Part shown: one piece after another, positions 22,643 through 31,108 of the stretch | How positions within the stretch are numbered: the stretch's first letter is position 1 | How the letters are laid out: every line of letters begins with the position of its first letter | Assembly (NCBI RefSeq): GCF_003852235.1 | Contig: NZ_CP027732.1 | Span: 1,736,001-1,800,000, forward strand | Direction of reading: 5' to 3' | Origin: Pseudomonas sp. R4-35-07 | GTDB lineage: Bacteria; Pseudomonadota; Gammaproteobacteria; Pseudomonadales; Pseudomonadaceae | DNA: 64,000 bases | The notes under the pieces: generated by a model | Database searches by the model: none | Told to the model about the DNA's origin: nothing | Seen by the model: only the letters and a program-made list of their open reading frames with translations | Program-made: the position numbers and the translations under genes

Positions 22643-23749
22643 GTGAAAATTGTTTATGTCATAACCCGCTCAGACGTTATAGGCGGTGCTAGTGTACACC
22701 TCCTTGATTTGGCACTGGGTTCTTTTCAAGCGGGACATAGTGTCGATATTCTCGTTGGTGGCGAGGGCGTCTTTAATTCCCGAGCGCGGGATTTAGGTTT
22801 ATCGTGCTTCCCATTAAAGTATCTTGTTCGCGAAATTAATCCTAGAAAAGATATTCGCGCCTTTTTTGAATTAAGGAAAATGCTTTCCAAGCTAAAACCT
22901 GACCTCGTCCACTTGCATTCCTCCAAGGCTGGTATTCTTGGAAGACTCGCTGCTAAAAGTCTTGGCTTGCCAGCAATTTTTACGGCACATGGTTGGGCTT
23001 TTACAGAGGGAGTGTCTGCCAAGCGTCGTTTCTTATACCGTAATATTGAAAGGATCATGGCCCGTTTTTCAGAACAGATCCTTACGGTTTCTGAATTTGA
23101 CAGGCAACTCGCCTTGAAGGCTAAGGTAGGCGATGAAGCCAGCGTTCTAACGATTCATAACGGTATGCCCGAGGTCAGTTCTAATATAGTTAGCCTTACC
23201 GAGTCTGATAAAGTACGCTTAATCATGGTCGCAAGGTTCGAAGTTCCAAAAAACCAAAAGTTTCTTTTGGAAGCGCTTGCAAAAGTGGCACCAAAGAACT
23301 GGGAGCTTGAACTGGTAGGCGATGGCCCTTCGTTTTCCAGCGTTCAGACGTTGGCAGCGCATCTGGGAATAGGCGAGAAGGTGGTTTTTTCCGGGGCTTG
23401 TGATGACGTCCCGATCAGGCTTTCGCGGTCGGATGTTTTCGTCTTGATCTCTGACTGGGAAGGGTTGCCGCTGACCATATTGGAAGCTATGCGAACTGGG
23501 CTTCCGGTAATAGCATCTAACGTGGGAGGCGTATCTGAGCTGGTGGCAAACGGTGAGAACGGTTTCGTGGTGGAGCGCGGGGACCAGAAGGGATTGATGG
23601 ATGCACTGACACAGTTGATTAATTCCCCCGAGCTTCGAAAAAAACAAGGTCTTTTAGGGCAGCACATATATCGCACAAATTTTACTTTCGATATCATGTT
23701 GGATAAAATCCTGAAAATTTACCAGAAAGTGTTAGACAGGACTAAATGA
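22643..23749 (+). CDS. Family 4 glycosyltransferase
   Basis: A second GT-B transferase, 368 residues, starting at GTG 22643 behind AAAGGGACG. SDVIGGASVHLLDLALG at the N-terminus, HLHSSKAGILGRLAA, and ISDWEGLPLTILEAMRTGLPVI with the EGLP..ILE donor motif are seen. The HSSKAGILGR signature is common to transferases acting early on WbpL-type lipid-linked sugars, such as the second sugar of the unit; that role is an inference. The stop overlaps the next start (ATGA). Confidence 0.88.
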   Translation: MKIVYVITRSDVIGGASVHLLDLALGSFQAGHSVDILVGGEGVFNSRARDLGLSCFPLKYLVREINPRKDIRAFFELRKMLSKLKPDLVHLHSSKAGILGRLAAKSLGLPAIFTAHGWAFTEGVSAKRRFLYRNIERIMARFSEQILTVSEFDRQLALKAKVGDEASVLTIHNGMPEVSSNIVSLTESDKVRLIMVARFEVPKNQKFLLEALAKVAPKNWELELVGDGPSFSSVQTLAAHLGIGEKVVFSGACDDVPIRLSRSDVFVLISDWEGLPLTILEAMRTGLPVIASNVGGVSELVANGENGFVVERGDQKGLMDALTQLINSPELRKKQGLLGQHIYRTNFTFDIMLDKILKIYQKVLDRTK

Positions 23750-24693
23750 AAATCCTTATTACCGGTGCTAATGGCTTTATTGGGCGGGCGTTGTCTAAGC
23801 ATCTTGTTAGCCTAGCTAAATATTCAGTTGTCGGTACTTGTCGCAAACCTTCTGATGTTGCTTCAGATATCCAAATGGTCTCGACGGGGGAAGTAGATGG
23901 TAATACGGGCTGGGATCAGGCTCTACAAGGAGTCGACACCGTTATCCATCTCGCAGCACGCGCGCATGTATTAGACGCCGGGAGCGAAGATCCAGTATTG
24001 GAATTTGAACGGATTAATGTTCAAGGTGCTGTCAATTTAGCGCAGCAAGCGGTAAAAGCAGGTGTCCGTCGTTTTATATTCATCAGCTCAATTGGTGTCA
24101 ACGGTTCGGAGACCCATGATGGTGCTTTCACTGAGAGTGATGAACCCAAGCCTCATGCAGAATATGCTCGCTCCAAGTTGAAAGCAGAGCGCGAGCTCTC
24201 GGAATTGCTCGCTGGCGAGACCATGGAGCTGATAGTTATTCGTCCTCCGTTAGTTTATGCCGCTGAGGCACCTGGTAATTTTAATCGTCTGTTAAAATTG
24301 ATCGCTACGGGAGTGCCACTGCCGTTCGCCGCCGTAGAAAATAAGCGTAGCATGATAGCATTGGAGAACTTGGTAGATTTTATTGAACTATGTATTGGGC
24401 ACCCGTCAGCTGCAAATGAATTGTTTTTAGTTTCTGATGGAACTGATTTTTCCATTAGTGAAATTATCAATTTGTTGGCGTTGGGTATGGGCCGAAAAGA
24501 AAGACTGTTCCGCGTTCCTGACGCCTTAATCCGTTCAGTCGCCAGTGCTGTTGGGAAGCGATCGTTATATACGCAGTTGTGTAGATCATTAGTTGTCGAT
24601 AATAAAAAATCCAGAGCATTATTGAACTGGGCCCCTGCGAGAAAAGCTCATGATGCTTTGGTCGAATCAGGCGAAAGATTCCGTTTATTATAG
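23746..24693 (+). CDS. NAD(P)-dependent sugar epimerase/reductase (WbpV-like)
   Basis: An extended SDR of 315 residues. The Rossmann motif TGANGFIGRA lies at residues 6-15, VIHLAARAHV after strand 4, and the catalytic triad is Ser in ISSIGV plus YARSK. Homologues between the transferases and wbpL in Pseudomonas O-antigen loci reduce the UDP-4-keto-6-deoxy sugar made by WbpM to UDP-QuiNAc (WbpV) or UDP-FucNAc. Which epimer is made cannot be read from the sequence. It overlaps the preceding glycosyltransferase by 4 bp. Confidence 0.85.
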   Translation: MKILITGANGFIGRALSKHLVSLAKYSVVGTCRKPSDVASDIQMVSTGEVDGNTGWDQALQGVDTVIHLAARAHVLDAGSEDPVLEFERINVQGAVNLAQQAVKAGVRRFIFISSIGVNGSETHDGAFTESDEPKPHAEYARSKLKAERELSELLAGETMELIVIRPPLVYAAEAPGNFNRLLKLIATGVPLPFAAVENKRSMIALENLVDFIELCIGHPSAANELFLVSDGTDFSISEIINLLALGMGRKERLFRVPDALIRSVASAVGKRSLYTQLCRSLVVDNKKSRALLNWAPARKAHDALVESGERFRLL

Positions 24694-24731
24694 CGATTAA
24701 TTTCGAAATTATTGCAGGTAGGGACAGGCAG

Positions 24732-25748
24732 ATGGCTTTCTGGATAGCGATTACTTCAATAGCGAGCTCCATGTTTTTAACCGGATTGTTGCGTCGGTAT
24801 GCGCTCCAGCGAAATGTGTTGGATATCCCTAATAGCAGAAGTTCACATTCGGTACCGACTCCTCGCGGCGGCGGTGTGGCAATTGTGCTAGGGTTTTTAA
24901 TATCATTGGGTTTAATGCGTTGCTTTGGGCTGATTGATCACGCTTTTTTCCTTGCATCGTTCGTGGCTGGCATAATCGTAGCCGCTTTGGGATTTCTGGA
25001 TGACCATGGCCACATTCCTGCGCGCTGGCGATTATTAGGACATTTTTTTTCAGCAATATGGGCGTTATATTGGATCGGTGGGGTACCGTCGATTACGATT
25101 TTTGGATTACCAATCCATCTAGGTTGGATTGGCGGAATTCTAGCTGTTTTGTATGCCGTATGGATGTTGAATCTTTACAACTTCATGGACGGCATTGATG
25201 GACTGGCGAGTGCTCAAGCTATTTGTGCTTGCTCTTCCGCCGCTTTTATCTATTGGTTCTTAGGATATGAAGAGCTGTTATGGCCGCCTATTTATTTGGC
25301 TTTGGCAACAGCAGGTTTTTTCTACTGGAACTTCCCCAAAGCCCGAATTTTTATGGGGGATGCGGGGAGTGGTTTTCTAGGTATTACATTGGCCATGATA
25401 TCGCTTGAAGCTGTATCTTTTTCTTCAGCACTTTTATGGGTGTGGCTGATTTTATTAGGCGTATTTATTGTAGACGCGACATTGACATTGCTTCGCAGGC
25501 TGGTACGTGGCGAAAAAGTATATGAGGCACATCGGAGTCATGCTTATCAGTATGCCTCTCGCATTTTTAATGCACACATACCTGTCACTTTGTGCATAAT
25601 CGTAATAAATTTCATATGGCTTTTCCCAATTGCGTTGCTTGTTGCATTTGACAGGCTTGACGGTGCTGCCGGTTTGTTGATCGCTTACACGCCGCTCATC
25701 ATTCTGGCTCTGAAATTTAAGGCCGGTATTAAAGAAGTAAATTATTAA
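24732..25748 (+). CDS. wbpL: Undecaprenyl-phosphate N-acetyl-hexosaminyl-1-phosphate transferase WbpL
   Basis: A MraY/WecA-family polyprenol-phosphate transferase that starts O-unit assembly. It has 338 residues and about ten membrane helices. Family motifs are PTPRGGG (residues 38-44), FLDDH (metal), NLYNFMDGIDGLA and FMGDAGSGFLG, and a late HRSHAYQ motif. In P. aeruginosa WbpL uses UDP-FucNAc/QuiNAc, fitting the reductase and WbpM encoded beside it. Confidence 0.92.
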   Translation: MAFWIAITSIASSMFLTGLLRRYALQRNVLDIPNSRSSHSVPTPRGGGVAIVLGFLISLGLMRCFGLIDHAFFLASFVAGIIVAALGFLDDHGHIPARWRLLGHFFSAIWALYWIGGVPSITIFGLPIHLGWIGGILAVLYAVWMLNLYNFMDGIDGLASAQAICACSSAAFIYWFLGYEELLWPPIYLALATAGFFYWNFPKARIFMGDAGSGFLGITLAMISLEAVSFSSALLWVWLILLGVFIVDATLTLLRRLVRGEKVYEAHRSHAYQYASRIFNAHIPVTLCIIVINFIWLFPIALLVAFDRLDGAAGLLIAYTPLIILALKFKAGIKEVNY

Positions 25749-25824
25749 TGCGAAAATCCTGAGAGCTTGGTGTTGTATATTTATTCAGGTTTAGGTTGTT
25801 AGAGCTGCGAGAGGTTTAGAAAAT

Positions 25825-27812
25825 ATGAACTCACTAAGATCTGGATTATTAAGTCTCCCGCGTAGATATAAACGTGTTCTGCAGGTGGTTACAGACGTTT
25901 TTTTAGTTTGGTTTGCGCTTTGGTTAGCTTTTGTCGTGCGCATAGGCCTCGATGAGATGATCAACCCGTTCGTGCTGCACACATGGCTATTTTTAACGGC
26001 GCCTATTGTGACTATTCCGCTGTTTATACGTTTTGGCATGTATCGCGCGGTTTTACGTTACTTTGGAAATGATGCGCTGATCGCGATAATTAAGGCTGTC
26101 AGCCTTTCCTCCCTTATTATTGGAGTGGTCGTTTATTGGTACAGTAACCATCAAAATGTAATTCCTCGTTCTATCATCTTTAACTATTGGTGGTTAAGCC
26201 TGATTATGATAGGAGGATTGAGGTTAGCGCTGCGTCAATTCTTCCTGGGGGATTGGTTTACGGCGGCTCAATATGTGCCTTTCACTAACCGTGATGACGG
26301 CTTGCCACGTGTGGCTATTTATGGCGCGGGATCTGCTGGGAATCAGCTAGTTGCGGCATTACGCATGGGCCGCTTAATGAGACCTGTAGCGTTTATTGAC
26401 GATGATCCTACTATTTCTGATAGGGTAATCTCTGGGCTGCAGGTTTATAAGCCTAAACATATCCAACGAATGATCGACACCACGGGCGCCCAAGAGATCT
26501 TGTTGGCGATACCTTCATCGACGCGTGGTCGGCGTCGGGAGATTCTCGGGTTTCTTGAGGGTTTTCCTCTGCATGTACGTAGTGTCCCCGGCTTCATGGA
26601 CCTTGCAAGTGGGCGCGTCAAAGTCGACGATATCCAAGAAGTAGATATTGCAGACCTGTTAGGGCGTGATCCAGTACCTGCACAAGAAAATTTGCTGGAA
26701 CATTGCATACGGGGCCATGTAGTAATGGTTACCGGCGCGGGAGGTTCTATTGGATCTGAACTCTGCCGCCAAATCCTCGAGCTGCAACCAACAATACTGA
26801 TTCTCTTTGAACACAGTGAATATAATTTATACAGTATTATGTCGGAACTGGAAGCGCGCATACTTAGGGATTCGCTGGCGGTAAAATTGCTTCCGATCCT
26901 GGGATCTATACGTAACCAGGATAAGTTGGTTGATGTTATGAAAACCTGGCATGTAAATACGGTCTACCATGCGGCCGCTTATAAGCATGTGCCGATGGTA
27001 GAACATAATATATCGGAAGGGTTTCTGAATAACGTTATCGGCACGTTAAATACTGCTCAAGCAGCTATTATTTCAAATGTTGCTAATTTTGTACTTGTTT
27101 CGACTGATAAGGCGGTGCGTCCTACGAATGTAATGGGGAGCACCAAACGTCTTGCTGAAATGACGCTTCAGGCACTCAGCCGTGAATTAGAACCGGCTCT
27201 TTTTAACACGACCTCTCTAGCCCTCAATCGTACTCGCTTCACAATGGTCCGATTTGGAAATGTTCTGGGTTCTTCTGGTTCAGTAATTCCTCTTTTTCAC
27301 AAACAGATTAAGTCAGGTGGGCCCATCACGGTGACTCATCCGAAAATAACCCGGTATTTCATGACTATCCCGGAGGCTGCTCAGCTTGTTATTCAGGCAG
27401 GCTCAATGGGGCAGGGGGGGACGTATTTGTATTGGATATGGGCGAACCGGTTAAAATCACGGAATTGGCAGAAAAAATGATTCATCTGTCAGGCCTAAGC
27501 GTCCGCTCAGAAAAAAAGCCCCTCGGAGATATCGCTATCGAGTTTACAGGACTTCGGCCCGGAGAGAAGCTCTACGAAGAATTACTCATAGGTGACAATG
27601 TCGATGCCACGCAACACCCAATGATTATGAGTGCTAATGAAGATTATCTATCTTGGAGCATATTGAAGCCAAGATTAGTGGAATTGCTGAGTGCGATAGA
27701 AAGTCATGATTATATTGAGGTACGTAAGTTGTTACGCGAAACTGTGAGTGGCTATGCTCCCGATGGCGAAATTGTTGACTGGTCTTATCAACAAAAAAGA
27801 CTTGAGTTGTAG
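25825..27812 (+). pseudogene. wbpM: UDP-GlcNAc 4,6-dehydratase WbpM, frame broken at a G7 tract
   Basis: A membrane-anchored nucleotide-sugar dehydratase with four N-terminal helices (about 20-140), a first NAD-like fold (VAIYGAGSAGNQLVAAL), and the catalytic SDR domain from about residue 300 (VTGAGGSIGSE), with the SMK-type active site in STDKAVRPTNVMGSTK. The frame opened at 25825 runs to 27480 but leaves the family sequence after SMGQGG. The rest ([15 protein letters not shown] to the C-terminus) continues in the next frame at 27432-27812. One extra G in the G7 run at 27414-27420 restores a 662-residue WbpM, the normal length. As read, the product loses about 130 C-terminal residues, including the [12 protein letters not shown] motif. 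A sequencing error, mutation or phase-variable tract are all possible. Confidence 0.9.
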
Positions 27813-27828
27813 TGTGATTTTTAGTTTG

Positions 27829-27853
27829 GATAACAGCAGTTTATGCTGTTATC
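27829..27853 (+). terminator. Hairpin after wbpM
   Basis: A perfect 10-bp inverted repeat, GATAACAGCA/TGCTGTTATC, with a 5-base loop lies 17 bp after the wbpM stop. There is only a modest T-rich tail, so termination strength is uncertain. The remaining 190 bp before the acyltransferase show no gene. Confidence 0.65.
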
Positions 27854-28044
27854 TCAGCTTTTATGCCCGTATTTTCTTCCCTATGCACCTCTGACAGAAT
27901 ACAATTCACCTGCGGCAACGCACCATGATTTTTCCGTGCGCACTGCTCGTGATAAACGGACGGCATAGTTTTCACGCTTCGTCATCCATGGAGCGTCTTC
28001 AACATAGCCTAAGCAGGATGGCATTGCATGAGTAATCCTTTTAA

Positions 28045-29226
28045 ATGAAAACTGAATATTCGCTTGAAGTTATCACGCTCACCCTCTCAATTATATTAAT
28101 GTTCATTGCTTTTTCGTCGATTTTTAGATCGAAAATTGAAAGCGCGGAAGTTCAGCACGAATATAAATTCATCAATGGTCTGCGTGGTCTTGCTGCTATA
28201 TTCGTATTTGTTAATCATGCGCCGTTTGTGCTAATAAATTTGGGTGTAAAAAATACCGTTTTTTCTGCCTGGGGACAAATTTACCCGAACCTTGGATCTT
28301 TCGGTGTACAGATTTTTTTCTGTATTACAGGCTTTCTTTTTTTTGATAAAGTCATCAAGAATAAGAATATTGACTGGGGTGATTTTTTTGTATCTAGAAT
28401 TAGAAGGGTAGCTCCTCTCTACTATCTAACATCGATTTTGGTGTTTTTTATCGCGGCTTTTTTTGCAGGCTTTGATTTTCTGGATAAAGAGTCTATTACT
28501 ACTATTGCGGGTTTAATAACGTTCAATTTCATCGATAACCCGATGAGAATTGGAGGTGTATCTCTTGTACCTCTGAGTTCCGTGACATGGACGTTGGTTC
28601 ATGAGTGGCGTTTTTATGCAGTGTTGCCAATGGTAGCAATTTTTTACAGATCCCAATATAAGTTTATCATACTGACGGTGGCAATAATTATAGCTGCCAT
28701 TGACCTGGGCACCTCCGCCGTCGTCTGTTGGGCCTACTTTCTGTCAGGCATGGCAGCAGCAGTTATTCATAAAGCAAATATTACAAGTAGGTTCGTCAAA
28801 TTTGTTTCTACTGTAGTTGCAATATGCATATTTGTGTGGATGTGCGGACTGGTTGATGTTCCTGGCTACGGAGCTTTTAGATTTGCTCTGGCGACTATAT
28901 TTTTCATATGTGTTACTGTTTCTAATCCTCGTTTCTTGCATTATCAGTTCCTTAACAGGCTAAGTGATATTAGTTATAGTATTTATTTGCTTCACTTGCC
29001 TGTACTGTTTCTATCCTTCAAGGTGTTGTCTGTATTCTTTGATTTAGCTGTTCTTGATAAAGTGACCTTTTGGCTTGTGAACTTTGCGACTATTCCCGTT
29101 ATTGTCGCCTTGTCGACCTTTACCTTCGTTCATGTAGAAAAAAGGTTTATGCGCAAGAAACGGGTAGAAGAGATTAATGTACCCGAGGTTGACCGCACCT
29201 TGGACAGAACAAATGCCGCGGTGTGA
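28045..29226 (+). CDS. Acyltransferase 3 family membrane protein (O-antigen acetylase-like)
   Basis: A polytopic inner-membrane acyltransferase of 393 residues. The motif FINGLRGLAAIFVFVNHAPFV (essential Arg, and His58) and SVTWTLVHEWRFYAVLPMV are typical of the OafA/NodX-like family; about ten hydrophobic segments are present. It probably O-acetylates an O-antigen sugar. It is AT-rich like the cluster but separated from wbpM by a terminator, so it probably has its own promoter. The substrate is not determined. Confidence 0.85.
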   Translation: MKTEYSLEVITLTLSIILMFIAFSSIFRSKIESAEVQHEYKFINGLRGLAAIFVFVNHAPFVLINLGVKNTVFSAWGQIYPNLGSFGVQIFFCITGFLFFDKVIKNKNIDWGDFFVSRIRRVAPLYYLTSILVFFIAAFFAGFDFLDKESITTIAGLITFNFIDNPMRIGGVSLVPLSSVTWTLVHEWRFYAVLPMVAIFYRSQYKFIILTVAIIIAAIDLGTSAVVCWAYFLSGMAAAVIHKANITSRFVKFVSTVVAICIFVWMCGLVDVPGYGAFRFALATIFFICVTVSNPRFLHYQFLNRLSDISYSIYLLHLPVLFLSFKVLSVFFDLAVLDKVTFWLVNFATIPVIVALSTFTFVHVEKRFMRKKRVEEINVPEVDRTLDRTNAAV

Positions 29227-29455
29227 AGATGCTTACCTCAAGCTCTCGCACGCAACTGGGTACTGATGCTTTCGATAGCATTCGTATGTAGCTCAATTTC
29301 GCATCGTTGGGGGGCACGCCGAATTGGATGATTCGATCATGTGGGAGAACCAAGTCTTTCCACACGGCAGTCCATCAGCGCCCACACAAAAAACGACTTT
29401 CTCTCACATCCTGCAATATCCCCGCTTTGACACCCTCCATCCGTCGCCTAAGGTA

Positions 29456-29488
29456 GAAAAGCAGCTTCGGAAAAGCTGCTTTTCTCTT
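29456..29488. terminator. Strong bidirectional-type terminator
   Basis: Arms GAAAAGCAGCTT and AAGCTGCTTTTC around CGGAA are flanked by A- and T-runs. It lies 24 bp before the comEA-like start, in the 285-bp gap after the acyltransferase. The rest of that gap holds no gene that I can support. Confidence 0.8.
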
Positions 29489-29511
29489 ACCGATGTCATG
29501 GAGCGTCACCA

Positions 29512-29844
29512 ATGCAAAACCTCTACATCTCCTCTCTAATCTTCGCCTTCCTCACCAGCCTCTCTGTCGCCACCACCGCAGCCCCGTCCGCTAAACCTGA
29601 GGTCCCGACCCCAATCTCCGCACAAATGACCAAAACCGAGCAATCCGCCAAGGTCAACCTCAACGCCGCCGATGCTGAAACCCTGCGACGTGATTTGTTC
29701 GGTATCGGCGCCTCCAAAGCGAAGGCGATCGTCGCCTTTCGCGAAAGCAATGGGCCCTTCACCTCGGTGGATGAGTTGTTGGAAGTAAAGGGCATCGGCA
29801 AGGCTTTGCTGGAGAAGAATCGCGACAGGCTGGTTATCAACTAA
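29512..29844 (+). CDS. ComEA-like helix-hairpin-helix protein
   Basis: 110 residues: a cleavable signal peptide (about 1-23, ending ATTAA), a low-complexity linker, then tandem HhH motifs (VNLNAADAETLRRDLFGIGASKAKAIVAFRES and SVDELLEVKGIGKALLEKNRDRL). Family members bind double-stranded DNA in the periplasm and help uptake in competent bacteria. The gene is the conserved right border of the O-antigen locus in Pseudomonas. High GC returns here. Confidence 0.9.
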   Translation: MQNLYISSLIFAFLTSLSVATTAAPSAKPEVPTPISAQMTKTEQSAKVNLNAADAETLRRDLFGIGASKAKAIVAFRESNGPFTSVDELLEVKGIGKALLEKNRDRLVIN

Positions 29845-29859
29845 ACGACGTCACCCAGG

Positions 29860-29884
29860 GGCCGATCAATGATCGGCCTTTTAT
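29860..29884 (+). terminator. Rho-independent terminator of the comEA-like gene
   Basis: GGCCGATC/GATCGGCC arms with an AAT loop followed by TTTT, 15 bp after the stop. Confidence 0.88.
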
Positions 29885-29973
29885 CATGTGTTTTTAGCCC
29901 AGCCCTGGCATGAAATGTGGTTACCTCAAGATCATCGATTGTTCAACAGTCACCCTTGATGGAGGTTCGCCCC

Positions 29974-30822
29974 ATGTACAAAGACTATCCAGCCGCTTAC
30001 CAAGTCAGCAAAGGCTCGGCGTTACAGGTGGATACGACCTTCTATGAACGTATCCGTGATCGCCAGGATCAGCGCACGCTGATCGAGCAGTTCGAGGTGC
30101 CGATCCGCACGGGCAGGGCGTGGAAGGTGCCGGCAGGGCATGTGTTCCGGGTGACCACGCCTGTAGGCCCCCAGGTGGGCGACTTCAATGTGTGGAACGC
30201 CAATGATCCGCGCGAACGCTTGTGGGCGGCGCGCACTCGGCAACTTCAAGGCGCCCACGTCAGCACTCACGACCGCTTGTGGTCGAACCTTCCATTTCTA
30301 CGACCATTAGTCACTATTACAGACGACAGCCTCGCAAGCTACGGCATCGATGAGCACGGCGGGCGCCTGCACGACTTGCTCGGCACACGCTGCGATCCCT
30401 ATGTAAACCGTATGCTCACTGGCGAGGACTTTCATCACCACTGCCACTCAAACCTGACCCGTGCGGTGTTGCCTCACGGTCTGACGGAATTCGATGTGCA
30501 CGACGTGCTGAATATTTTCCAGTGCACCGGCCTCAATCACGATGACATGTATTTCATGAAAGCCTGTCCGGCGCAGAAGGGCGATTACCTGGAGTTTTTC
30601 GCGGAGATTGATTTGCTGTGTGCGCTATCGACATGCCCAGGTGGGGATTTGTCGTTGCCGATGTGGGGGCCGGAGGCGCAGGACCCGCTGACGGTGTGTC
30701 GTCCGTTGGGGGTTGAAATCTACAGGCTGGAGAACGAATTGCTGAGTGGCTGGAGTCAGCCGGAACGTGCTGCCTATAAGGGGCAGCACGGCTTGCATAT
30801 TGCCAAAGCGGATTGGGAGTAA
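29974..30822 (+). CDS. DUF1989 (urea carboxylase-associated) family protein
   Basis: 282 residues from the ATG at 29974, which has a perfect GGAGG 9 nt upstream; an in-frame ATG at 29959 overlaps that SD. The fold is a DUF1989 cupin-like protein: WKVPAGHVFRV, GDFNVWNANDPRERLW, and the Cys/His-rich GEDFHHHCHSNLTRAV, which could bind a metal. Relatives occur beside urea amidolyase, aminomethyl transferases and amine permeases, and their exact chemistry is unsettled. Here the neighbour is an ethanolamine-type permease, suggesting a role in amine or one-carbon-nitrogen use. Confidence 0.8.
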   Translation: MYKDYPAAYQVSKGSALQVDTTFYERIRDRQDQRTLIEQFEVPIRTGRAWKVPAGHVFRVTTPVGPQVGDFNVWNANDPRERLWAARTRQLQGAHVSTHDRLWSNLPFLRPLVTITDDSLASYGIDEHGGRLHDLLGTRCDPYVNRMLTGEDFHHHCHSNLTRAVLPHGLTEFDVHDVLNIFQCTGLNHDDMYFMKACPAQKGDYLEFFAEIDLLCALSTCPGGDLSLPMWGPEAQDPLTVCRPLGVEIYRLENELLSGWSQPERAAYKGQHGLHIAKADWE

Positions 30823-30829
30823 CTCAAGT

Positions 30830-30997
30830 TCAGCGATCCTGCGCATCCTTGGCGTCCGCTTGCGCATTGCGCTCGGCCACGCGTTTGCGTTGTTCGTCGG
30901 TGAGTTCCACTTTGTTGGCGCTGTCACGCAGCATCATCAACCCACCGACGATCGACCCGATCGCAATTACCATAATCAACCACGCGTACCACGGCAT
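30830..30997 (-). CDS. DUF2897-type 55-residue membrane peptide
   Basis: A short gene: MPWYAWLIMVIAIGSIVGGL then MMLRDSANKVELTDEQRKR. One N-terminal transmembrane helix (about 5-23) is followed by a charged cytoplasmic tail rich in Lys, Arg, Asp and Gln. The ATG at 30997 has AAGGAGAG 5 nt upstream. The architecture matches the DUF2897 family of unknown function. It is convergent with the DUF1989 gene, their stops being 7 bp apart. Confidence 0.8.
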   Translation of the reverse strand: MPWYAWLIMVIAIGSIVGGLMMLRDSANKVELTDEQRKRVAERNAQADAKDAQDR

Positions 30998-31108
30998 AAG
31001 GCTCTCCTTGAGGCAGATAGCCGGGGGAGAATTTTCCCACGGTAATAACTGCTTTGAGTTACGGGCTTTCTGAGTAGTTCATTGTAGGCCCGTTCTGCCT
31101 CGTAAACC

